From assembly GCF_914767665.1 (NCBI RefSeq), contig NC_059507.1:3968001-4032000 (forward strand): 64,000 nt of DNA, read 5' to 3'. Both the position numbers and the translations under genes were made by a program. The notes below the pieces were generated by a model. That model was not told the origin of the DNA. It did no database searches and worked only from the letters and a program-made list of their open reading frames with translations. Source of the DNA: Harmonia axyridis. Taxonomy: Eukaryota; Arthropoda; Insecta; Coleoptera; Coccinellidae. Position 1 is the stretch's first letter. Every line of letters begins with the position of its first letter. This document shows, piece after piece, positions 10,875 through 22,300 of the stretch.

Positions 10875-11413
10875 AGAATAATAATTCTCGGAAATAGGGA
10901 GATTCATTGGAGCAAATATCTGACAAAATTTTGGACCATGTAGTTTCACTTGACAAATCAATTTCTTATTGACATAAGTCAAACGTGTGAAAAATCTGAG
11001 AGTTGTTACTCAACGGAATTTATTCAACTTTTTATGATATATTGAATATATCTCCTATTCTTCATATCTTTCGAAAAAAAGGTTTGTTTTAATCTTGAAC
11101 TAGATATCTTAAGAGGGCTAGAATAACTCAAATATAATATGCAACAACAGGGATTAAAAATATTTCAAAGCAATCATAATAAATCTCACTTATTACCTAG
11201 ATCACTAAATATTTATTTGAGAGAATAACAAGCACTGCAATTCTACATATTTGTTATTATTTTCTCTCTCAACGGAGAATATATAGACATGTGAAGGAAA
11301 ACTAGAAATTTATTGATGTATCGATCATATCACCACATTCTTGATTTCATAAATAATTCTATCGTTAATCTCCTCTATATACTTAGAAATACATTGTTCT
11401 ATTATAGAAAAAG
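10875..11413. other. Intergenic gap between two chitin-binding genes
   Basis: This AT-rich sequence contains the promoter of the downstream small gene and the 3' flank of the five-domain gene. A TTTATT (AATAAA on the minus strand) at 11309-11314 is a candidate poly(A) signal for the latter. Confidence 0.4.
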
Positions 11414-13109
11414 TTAATATTTCAACATATCATTTGAAGTAGAAAATTCAGGGAAGTTCGTTGAGACTCCACTTTGACATTTATAGGAAGATGAACATTG
11501 CTTCAGTTCAGGATCGAAAAATTCGTTGGCACCACATTTATATTTGAAATTTATCAATTTACCATTTGGACCCATTGCACACAAAAAGTAAGATTCAAAA
11601 GTCTCGCTAGACGAATCTGCAAATCTACCAACAGATTCGCAAATCTCTGTCATAGAATCTGATGTCACATTAGAATTACTAGTCGAGGCATCTGTATATT
11701 CGCTGTTATTGTCAGTGGTTATTGTGGTATCAGAAGAATCATCTGTGACTGAATATGTGGAAACAATATCTGGAATATCAGAAGATGAAGGCACACTATA
11801 TGAAGCAGTTGTTTCTTCTTCAAACGGTGTGGTGAGTACAGAGAAAGTTGTAGTATCGACGTGAGGTGTGGTACCACCCTTACTTGGACATTTGTAAGAA
11901 TCACTGCATGTTTGTGATCCTGGATCGAATTTCAAATTCTCAGGGCATTGATAAGTTTGATATGCTATATCTCCATTTGGTAGCTGAACGCAATAGAAGT
12001 AAGTCTTGCAGGATGCATCTGCATCATCAGGAAATCTACCAGATGAAGGACAAATGAAGGTATTTTTTTGTGTTGTTGGAGTAACAGTAGATTTTGGACA
12101 AGAATAATTTATGCTACAGCTTTGAGTAGTTGGGTCGAATTTAAGGGTACTTGGACACTGGTATGTGTACTCTGCGTAACTTCTATTAGGTAAATAAAGA
12201 CAATAGTGGTATAATCGGCAAGTACTATCATTTTCAACGACAAACCTGCCTTGTTTAGTACAGCTGTAGCTTTCCTGAACTGTTGTCGTTGGTGAAATTG
12301 TAACTGTTGTGGTACTGATATTACATTTGAATGCAGAACTACAAGTTTGCAGTTTTGGATCGAATTTTGTACCTATCGGGCATATATAATCCATTTTTAT
12401 GTACGTCCTGGTAGGAAGGTAATAACAGAAAGAATAACGAGTACATGTTGCATCATTCTCGTCAGGAAATCGTCCTTGTGCTGTACATTCCAATGTTTCT
12501 GGCTGTTTTGTTGTTGCTATAGTTGTTGTAGGAAGTGTTGGAAGATTACAATTGTTGTTTTTCAAGCAGGTTTTCATGCTCATGTCAAAAAAGGTGCCAT
12601 CAGGACAAGTGTACAGTTTTTGTAGGAACATATTATCACCGGACAGGCGAAAACAAAATATGTAGGTTCTGCAAGAATCATCATTGGGATTATTGAAAAT
12701 TCCTTCTTCTGTACAACTTGAATTGGAGCTTTGAATTAATGCGAATATCTAAAAAAAAATTGATCTTCAATAATACGATACTCATGAATATCAGTTTTGT
12801 TATTTTGCAATTTATCTAAATTCTAGTTCGATAGGATAGGTATTTCTCCATTTATTCGAATTCTTTGAGTTGAAATGAATTATTTCATATAACTTCTTCT
12901 ACAAGACAAGTATTGTTGAAATATGTTTCCTTCTCTAAATAATGCATTTCATAAGACCAATCGAATATTTACTTTAGATTGTTAGGTATTTTTGATCAAT
13001 ATATCGAATACATCCCACGAATTTTCAATTTGACTATTGACAAATACATATATTTAAGAGTTTGAAGAAATATACTCACTAGAAGTGCAATAAACAATAT
13101 GAAATTCAT
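11414..13109 (-). CDS. Five-domain peritrophin-like chitin-binding protein
   Basis: The exons are 13080-13109 (10 codons, MNFILFIALL) and 11414-12748, joined in phase 0 across a 331-bp intron (donor GTGAGT, acceptor TTTTTTTAG). The product is 454 aa. The signal peptide spans the intron and ends near IQSSNS|S. Five chitin-binding type-2 modules follow, each with the G.F.....D..C..Y..C ... C..G..FDP....C pattern and Ser/Thr-rich linkers between them. Modules 2-4 have all six Cys. Module 5 has Phe in place of the second Cys (SSSETFESYF), which should remove one disulphide. Such proteins bind chitin in the peritrophic matrix or cuticle. The exon layout matches the giant neighbour, so the two are probably duplicates. 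No transmembrane segment is seen. Confidence 0.88.
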
Positions 13110-13372
13110 CTCAGCCTACCACTATGTCAATTTTTCTTACTGATTTTTCAGTATAAAATGTGATCCAAGATAAGAATAAATCTGTGTAATATTCGCAAAA
13201 CAAATATTTTCATTTCAAGATAAAATGATTCGGTGCCTTAGAAGGTGTTAATGAGACTGGTAATGTTTCGTGTACAAATGATATACAGTATGGAAATTGT
13301 AAATCACAGAGGAAATCGTATTCAATCGTTTATTCGTATCAATCAGTTATACATAAAATTTCAACCTAGAGG
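13110..13372. other. Promoter of the five-domain gene and 3' UTR of the giant gene
   Basis: The gap of 263 bp must hold both the 3' UTR of the giant chitin-binding gene and the promoter of the next gene. AATAAA for the giant gene lies on the minus strand at 13329-13334, about 40 bp past its stop codon. Confidence 0.5.
13329..13334 (-). terminator. Poly(A) signal of the giant chitin-binding gene
   Basis: The plus strand reads TTTATT, so the transcript reads AATAAA about 40 nt after the TAA stop at 13375-13373. Confidence 0.55.
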
Positions 13373-16300
13373 TTAAGTACATAATATACAAACGGCATTT
13401 GATGAACATTTTTGTAACTTAACATCGAACGCTGTCATGCCTTCACAATTAACTACAGTCTTAACTAGCACAGAAGCCTTCTTAACACAATGTATGTAAG
13501 AAGTACACTTGGTATCTAATGGATTCAAGAACTTTCCTTCATCTGAACAAATGATTTCCCCTGATGCAGGATCAACCGAAATACATTCATTTGGTTTAGT
13601 TGCTGGCGTTGTTTTTTTGGTGTTGATATGCCAAGGTGCTCTGGTTCCGGGTATTTTAGTTATTCTTCCAGTACTTCTTGTTGGAGTAGTAAAGTTACTT
13701 ATGCACGGGCATTTGTATGTTGTCGTACACATACCAATAGATGGATCAAAATATGAGAATCGTGGACAAGTGTACAAAGTCCTGATGTATGTACCATTTC
13801 TCAGTTTCGAACATAAAAAGTAGTTTGAACAAGTTATATCTTTGTTATCCTTGAAACGACCTCGAGATGTGCAAACATGTTCTGGATTGAGAGGAGATAA
13901 ATCACATCCAGGAGGCTGGGTAATAATCTCTGGAGTTGGAGATCTCGTTGTTGGTACAGTTGGAGCTTCTGTTTCTGGATTTTCGGTTATGCTGCAAGGA
14001 CATATATAAGAACTGCTGCATCTTTTGAGTTCGGGATCGAATGACTTCCCTTTAGGACAATTGTACTCAGTTTTGATGAATGTGCCATTACCCAAGTCGC
14101 TGCATAAGAAGTAATTGCAACAGGATACGTCCTGTCTATTGGGGAATCTTCCTCCAGAACTGCATACAAATTCTTCTGTTGGAATCAAGCAGTTATCTGA
14201 TGAAGTACTAAAGTATTCTGGTGATTCAGTAACATGACAAGGACATGTGTAACTATCTGAACAAGTCCTGAATACTGGATCGAAACTAGATCCTTCAGGG
14301 CAACTGAATTCCGTCTGAATTATTGTTCCATTAGTGGATTTGCTGCAAGAATAGTACGTACAGCAAGATACATCTCCTGGTTTTGGGAATCTACCGACAG
14401 ACGTACAGACAAATTCAGCAGTTGGTTGGCAGAAATCGGGAATTTTTGTTGATAGGCTAGAAATTTGAGAAGATGATGTCGGTGAGGTTGTGACACTGCA
14501 TGGACATTTATAGAATGAGCTGCAAGTTTGGGTTGATGGATTGAAACTCAATCCGTTACCACACCTGTATTTTGCTTGGACGAATGTGCCATCAGGTAGT
14601 TGAGTACAGAGGAAATATGAGGAGCAGCTCAGATCTAGCAGATCTGGAAATCTTCCTTTTTCTTCGCAGACAAACTTATAATTTGGAAGAAGATTTGGAC
14701 AACCAGGGCCGGTGGGTTCCGAACTGCTGCTGGAGGTAGGTTGTTGAGTTGGATTTGATGGGGTCGAAGAGGAAGCATTTGGAGTAGTGGAAGATGTTAT
14801 AGAACATGGACATTCATATTCCTCACTACATTTACTGACTGAAGGATCGAAGAAGGAATTTCTTGGGCAACGACGATGAATTTTTATGAAAGTACTATTA
14901 TTGAGTTCTGCGCACAAGAAATAAGATGAACAGGTGAGATCTCTTTTGTCAGCGAACCGCCCCTTTTTAGAACATTTGAATGGCTTACTGGATGGTGGGA
15001 TGATACAATCATTTGTTGTACTACTACCCTTTTGTGTTGAACTCATTGGGTTTTCAGTTGTTGGTTCAGTTTTTCCTGTAGATGGTGTACCAGTCTTTGC
15101 TGTTGATGGTGTACCAGTCTTTCCTGTAGATGGTGAACCAGTCTTTCCTGTTGATGGTGTACCAGTTTTTCCTGTTGATGGTGAACCAGTCTTTCCTGTT
15201 GAAGGTGTACCACTGCTGCTTCCAGAAGAAGTGGTCGATTTTGATCTGCCTGATTCGGTAGTTGAGTTCTCTGTCGATTCTGAGGTAGAAGATGATTTAC
15301 CAGTTGATCCCGAAGAAGTACTTGATGGATTCTTGGTGGTTGATGCAGGTATATTCGAACAAGGACAGTCGTATTTCTTGCTACATCTTCCTATTGATGG
15401 ATCGAAGAATGAATTTTTAGGGCACTCATACTTGGTTTTTATGAGTGTACCATTGTTGAGTTCTGAGCATAAGAAATATGATGAACAGGTAAGGTCTCTT
15501 TTGTTCGCGAACCGCCCCTTTTTAGAACATCTGAATGGCCTACTGAATGGTGAAATGATACAATCATTTGTTGTACTACTACCCTTTTGTGTTGAACTCA
15601 TTGGGTTTTCTGTTGTTGGTTTAGTTTTTCCTGTTGATGGTGTACCAGTCTTTCCTGTTGATGGTGTACCAGTCTTTCCTGTTGAGGGTGTACCAGTCTT
15701 TCCTGTTGAGGGTGTACCAGTCTTTCCTGTTGATGGTGTACCAGTCTTTCCTGTTGATGGTGTTCCAGTTTTTCCTGTTGATGGTGGACCAGTCTTTCCT
15801 GTAGAAGGTGTATCAGTCTTTCCTGTAGAAGGTGTACCAGTCTTTCCTGTTGAAGGTGTACCGCTGCTGCCTCCAGAAGAAGTGGTCGATTTTGATCTGC
15901 CTGATTCGGTAGTTGAGTTCTCTGTCGATTCTGAGGTAGAAGATGATTTACCAGTTGATCCCGAAGAAGTACTTGATGGATTCTTGGTGGTTGATGCAGG
16001 TTTATTCGAACAAGGACAGTCGTATTTCTTGCTACATCTTCCAATAGATGGATCGAAGAATGAATTTTTAGGGCACTTATACTTCGTTTCTATGAGTGTA
16101 CCATTGTTGAGTTCTGAGCATAAGAAATATGATGAACAGGTAAGGTCTCTTTTGTTAGCGAACCGTCCCTTTCTAGAACATCTGAATGGCTTACTGAATG
16201 GTGAGATGATACAATCATTTGTTGTACTACTACCCTTTTGTGTTGAACTCATTGGGTTTTCAGTTGTTGGTTTAGTTTTTCCTGTTGATGGTGAACCAGT

Positions 16301-19300
16301 CTTTCCTGTTGAAGGTGTACCACTGCTGCTTCCAGAAGAAGTGGTCGATTTTGATCTGCCTGATTCGGTAGTTGAGTTCTCTGTCGATTCTGAGGTAGAA
16401 GATGATTTACCAGTTGATCCCGAAGAAGTACTTGATGGATTCTTGGTGGTTGATGCAGGTATATTCGAACAAGGACAGTCGTATTTCTTGCTACATCTTC
16501 CTATTGATGGATCGAAGAATGAATTTTTAGGGCACTCATACTTGGTTTTTATGAGTGTACCATTGTTGAGTTCTGAGCATAAGAAATATGATGAACAGGT
16601 GGGGTCTCTTTTGTTAGCAAACCGTCCCTTTTTAGAACATCTGAATGGCTTACTGAATGGTGAGATGATACAATCATTTGTTGTACTACTACCCTTTTGT
16701 GTTGAACTCATTGGGTTTTCAGTTGTTGGTTTAGTTTTTCCTGTAGATGGTGTACCAGTCTTTCCTGTTGATGGTGTACCAGTCTTTCCTGTTGATGGTG
16801 TACCAGTTTTTCCTGTTGATGGTGTACCAGTTTTTCCTGTTGATGGTGTACCAGTCTTTCCTGTTGAAGGTGATCCCGTCTTTCCTGTAGAAGGTGTAGC
16901 AGTCTTTCCTGTAGAAGGTGTACCAGTCTTTCCTGTTGAAGGTGTACCGCTGCTGCCTCCAGAAGAAGTTGTCGATTTTGATCTGCCTGATTCGGTAGTT
17001 GAGTGCTCTGTCGATTCTGAGGTGGAAGATGATTTACCAGTTGATCCCGAAGAAGTACTTGATGGATTCTTGGTGGTTGATGCAGGTATATTCGAACAAG
17101 GACAGTCGTATTTCTTGCTACATCTTCCAATAGATGGATCGAATAATGAATTTTTAGGACACTTATACTTCGTTTTTATGAGTGTACCATTGTTGAGTTC
17201 TGAGCATAAGAAATATGAAGAACAGGTAAGGTCTCTTTTGTTAGCGAACCGTCCCTTTCTAGAACATCTGAATGGCTTACTGAATGGTGAGATGATACAA
17301 TCATTCGTTGTACTACTACCCTTTTGTGTTGAACTCATTGGGTTTTCAGTTGTTGGTTTAGTTTTTCCTGTTGATGGTGTACCAGTCTTTCCTGTTGATG
17401 TTGTACCAGTCTTTCCTGTTGATGGTGTACCAGTCTTTCCTGTTGATGGTGTTCCAGTTTTTCCTGTTGATGGTGTCCCAGTCTTTCCTGTTGATGGTGT
17501 TCCAGTTTTTCCTGTTGATGTTGTACCAGTCTTTCCTGTTGATGGTGTACCAGTCTTTTCTGTTGATGGTGTACCAGTCTGTCCTGTTGAAGGTGTACCG
17601 CTGCTGCCTCCAGAAGAAGTGGTCGATTTTGATGTGCCTGATTCGGTAGTTGAGTTCTCTGTCGATTCTGAGTTAGAAGATGATTTACCAGTTGATCCCG
17701 AAGAAGTACTTGATGGATTCTTGGTGGTTGATGCAGGTTTATTCGAACAAGGACAGTCGTATTTCTTGCTACATCTTTCAATAGATGGATCGAAGAATGA
17801 ATTTTTAGGGCACTCATAGTTGGTTTTTATGAGTGTACCATTGTTGAGTTCTGAGCATAAGAAATATGATGAACAGGTAAGGTCTCTTTTGTTAGCGAAC
17901 CGTCCCTTTCTAGAACATCTGAATGGCTTACTGAATGGTGAGATGATACAATCATTCGTTGTACTACTACCCTTTTGTGTTGAACTCATTGGGTTTTCAG
18001 TTGTTGGTTTAGTTTTTCCTGTTGATGGTGTACCAGTCTTTCCTGTTGATGTTGTACCAGTCTTTCCTGTTGATGGTGTACCAGTCTTTCCTGTTGATGT
18101 TGTACCAGTCTTTCCTGTTGATGGTGTACCAGTCTTTCCTGTTGATGGTGTTCCAGTTTTTCCTGTTGATGGTGTACCAGTCTTTCCTGTTGATGGTGTA
18201 CCAGTCTTTTCTGTTGATGGTGTACCAGTCTTTCCTGTAGAAGGTGTACCAGTCTTTCCTGTTGAAGGTGTACCGCTGCTGCCTCCAGAAGAAGTGGTCG
18301 ATTTTGATGTGCCTGATTCGGTAGTTGAATTCTCTGTCGATTCTGAGGTAGAAGATGATTTACCAGTTGATCCCGAGGAAGTGCTTGATGGATTCTTGGT
18401 GGTTGATGCAGGTATATTCGAACAAGGACAGTCGTATTTCTTGCTACATCTTCCAATAGATGGATCGAAGAATGAATTTTTAGGGCACTTATACTTCGTT
18501 TTTATGAGTGTACCATTGTTGAGTTCTGAGCATAAGAAATATGATGAACAGGTAAGGTCTCTTTTGTTAGAGAACCGCCCCTTTCTAGAACATCTGAATG
18601 GCCTACTGAATGGTGAGATGATACAATCATTTGTTGTACTACTACCCTTTTGTGTTGAACTCATTGGGTTTTCAGTTGTTGGTTTAGTTTTTCCTGTTGA
18701 TGGTGTACCAGTCTTTCCTGTTGAAGGTGTACTGCTGCTGCCTCCAGAAGAAGTGGTCGATTTTGATGTGCCTGATTCGGTAGTTGAGTTCTCTGTCGAT
18801 TCTGAGGTAGAAGATGATTTACCAGTTGATCCCGAAGAAGTGCTTGATGGATTCTTGGTGGTTGATGCAGGTATATTCGAACAAGGACAGTCGTATTTCT
18901 TGCTACATCTTCCAATAGATGGATCGAAGAATGAATTTTTAGGGCACTTATACTTCGTTTTTATGAGTGTACCATTGTTGAGTTCTGAGCATAAGAAATA
19001 TGATGAACAGGTAAGGTCTCTTTTGTTAGAGAACCGCCCCTTTCTAGAACATCTGAATGGCCTACTGAATGGTGAGATGATACAATCATTTGTTGTACTA
19101 CTACCCTTTTGTGTTGAACTCATTGGGTTTTCAGTTGTTGGTTTAGTTTTTCCTGTTGATGGTGTACCAGTCTTTCCTGTTGAAGGTGTACCACTGCTGC
19201 CTCCAGAAGAAGTGGTCGATTTTGATGCGCCTGATTCGGTAGTTGAGTTCTCTGTCGATTCTGAGGTAGAAGATGATTTACCAGTTGATCCCGAAGAAGT

Positions 19301-22300
19301 GCTTGATGGATTCTTGGTGGTTGATGCAGGTATATTCGAACAAGGACAGTCGTATTTCTTGCTGCATCTTCCAATAGATGGATCGAAGAATGAATTTTTA
19401 GGGCACTTATACTTCGTTTTTATGAGTGTACCATTGTTGAGTTCTGAGCATAAGAAATATGATGAACAGGTAAGGTCTCTTTTGTTAGAGAACCGCCCCT
19501 TTCTAGAACATCTGAATGGCCTACTGAATGGTGAGATGATACAATCATTTGTTGTACTACTACCCTTTTGTGTTGAACTCATTGGGTTTTCAGTTGTTGG
19601 TTTAGTTTTTCCTGTTGATGGTGTACCAGTCTTTCCTGTTGAGGGTGTACCAGTCTTTCCTGTTGAAGGTGTACCACTGCTGCCTCCAGAAGAAGTGGTC
19701 GATTTTGATCTGCCTGATTCGGTAGTTGAGTTCTCTGTCGATTCTGAGGTAGAAGATGATTTACCAGTTGATCCCGAAGAAGTGCTTGATGGATTCTTGG
19801 TGGTTGATGCAGGTATATTCGAACAAGGACAGTCGTATTTCTTGCTACATCTTCCAATAGATGGATCGAAAAATGAATTTTTAGGGCACTTATACTTCGT
19901 TTTTATGAGTGTACCATTGTTGAGTTCTGAGCATAAGAAATATGATGAACAGGTAAGGTCTCTTTTGTTAGCGAACCGTCCCTTTCTAGAACATCTGAAT
20001 GGCTTACTGAATGGTGAGATGATACAATCATTTGTTGTACTACTACCCTTTTGTGTTGAACTCATTGGGTTTTCAGTTGTTGGTTTAGTTTTTCCTGTTG
20101 ATGGTGTACCACTCTTTCCTGTTGATGGTGTTCCAGTATTTCCTGTTGATGGTGTACCAGTCTTTCCTGTTGATGGTGTTCCAGTTTTTCCTGTTGATGG
20201 TGTACCAGTCTTTCCTGTTGATGGTGTACCAGTCTTTTCTGTTGATGGTGTACCAGTCTTTCCTGTTGATGGTGTTCCAGTTTTTCCTGTTGATGGTGTA
20301 CCAGTCTTTCCTGTAGAAGGTGTACCAATCTTTTCTGTAGAAGGTGTACCAGTCTTTCCTGTAGAAGGTGTACCAGTCTTTCCTGTTGAAGGTGTTCCGC
20401 TGCTGCCTCCAGAAGAAGTGGTCGATTTTGATCTGCCTGATTCGGTAGTTGAGTGCTCTGTCGATTCTGAGGTAGGAGATGATTTACCAGTTGATCCCGA
20501 AGAAGTACTTGATGGATTCTTGGTGGTTGATGCAGGTATATTTGAACAAGGACAGTCGTATTTCTTGCTACATCTTCCAATAGATGGATCGAAGAATGAA
20601 TTTTTAGGACACTTATACTTCGTTTTTATTAGTGTACCATTGTTGAGTTCTGAGCATAAGAAATATGATGAACAGGTAAGGTCTCTTTTGTTAGCGAAAC
20701 GCCCCTTTCTAGAACATCTGAATGGCTTACTGAATGGTGAGATGATACAATCATTCGTTGTACTACTACCCTTTTGTGTTGAACTCATTGGGTTTTCAGT
20801 TGTTGGTTTAGTTTTTCCTGTAGATGGTGTACCAGTCTTTTCTGTTGATGGTGTACCAGTCTTTCCTGTTGATGGTGTACCAGTTCTTCCTGTTGATGGT
20901 GTACCAGTCTTTCCTGTTGAAGGTGTACCAGTCTTTCCTGTTGAAGGTGTACCAGTCTTTCCTGTTGAAGGTGTACCAGTCTTTCCTGTAGAAGGTGTAC
21001 CAGTCTTTCCTGTTGATGGTGTACCAGTCTTTCCTGTAGAAGGTGTACCAGTCTTTCCTGTTGATGGTGTACCAGTATTTCGTGTTGATGGTGTACCAGT
21101 CCTTCCTGTCGATGGTGTACCAGTCCTTCCTGTAGATGGTGTACTAGTCTTTTCTGTAGATGGAGTACCAGTCTTTCCTGTTGATGGTGTACCAGTCTTT
21201 CCTGTAGAAGGTGTACCAGTTTTTCCTGTTGATGGTGAACCAGTCTTACCTGTAGAAGGTGTACCAGTCTTTCCTGTTGAAGGTGTACCAGTCTTTCCTG
21301 TAGAAGGTGTACCAGTCTTCCCTGTTGATGGTGTACCAGTCTTTCCTGTTGAAGGTGTACCAGTCTTTCCTGTTGATGGTGTACCAGTCCTTCCTGTAGA
21401 AGGTGTACCAGTCGTTCGTTTTGATGGTTTACCAGTCTTTCCTGTTGATGGTGTACCAGTCTCTCCTGTTGATGGTGTACCAGTCTTTTCTGTTGATGGT
21501 GTACCAGTCCTTCCTGTAGATGGTGTACCAGTCTTTCCTGTTGATGGTGTACCAGTTTTTCCTGTAGAAGGTGTACCAGTCTTTCCTGTTGATGGTGTAC
21601 CAGTTTTTCCTGTAGAAGGTGTACCAGTCTTTCCTGTTGAAGGTGTACCACTGCTGCCTCCAGAAGAAGTGGTCGATTTTGATCTGCCTGATTCGGTAGT
21701 TGAGCTCTCTGTCGATTTTGAGCTGGAAGATGATTTAGTTCTTCCTGTGGAAGATGTGCCATTTGATCCTTGACCAGTTGATTTTGTAACATCGGTTGGA
21801 TTTATTGTTTTTCCACTTGAGCTCGAAGATGATTTACCAGTTGATCCCGAAGAACTTGATGGATTCTTGGTGGTTGAGGCAGGTATATTCGAACAAGGAC
21901 AGTCGTATTTCTTGCTACATCTTCCGATGGATGGATCGAAGAATGAATTTTTAGGACACTTGTACTTCGTTTTTATGAGTGTACCATTGTTGAGTTCTGA
22001 GCACAAGAAATATGATGAACAGGTAAGGTCTCTTTTGTCAGCGAACCGTCCCTTTTTAGAACATCTGAATGGCTTACTGAATGGTGAGATGATACAATCA
22101 TTGGTTGTACTACTACCCTCTTGTGTTGAACTCATTGAGTTTTCTGTTGTTTGTTTGGAACCATTCGTCTGATCTGAGCTTGGGCTAGTTGAACTTGCAC
22201 CTGCTCCTGATGTGGTACCTGTCAATTTGGCGGTTGAAGTATACTGGGTGGTTGCAGAGGTTTTCTTTGGTGCCTCCGTGAAAGTGCATGGACAAACATA

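Noticed and set aside
13509..13823. Plus-strand 104-codon frame
   Set aside because: Shadow of the C-terminal chitin-binding domain on the opposite strand.
20812..21652. GTPSTGKT units as real ATP/GTP-binding P-loops
   Set aside because: There is no NTPase fold, no Walker B and the protein is secreted; a Thr/Pro-rich mucin linker is the simpler reading.
14934..21773. Two very long plus-strand open frames (961 and 1317 codons)
   Set aside because: They are exact antisense of the tandem repeat in the giant chitin-binding gene. The sense frame has signal peptide, domains and splice sites; the antisense frame has none.
15598..21792. Series of His/Gln/Leu-rich minus-strand frames (HHQQERL repeats)
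   Set aside because: They are a shifted reading of the same repeat, broken at every chitin-binding domain and lacking any start context.
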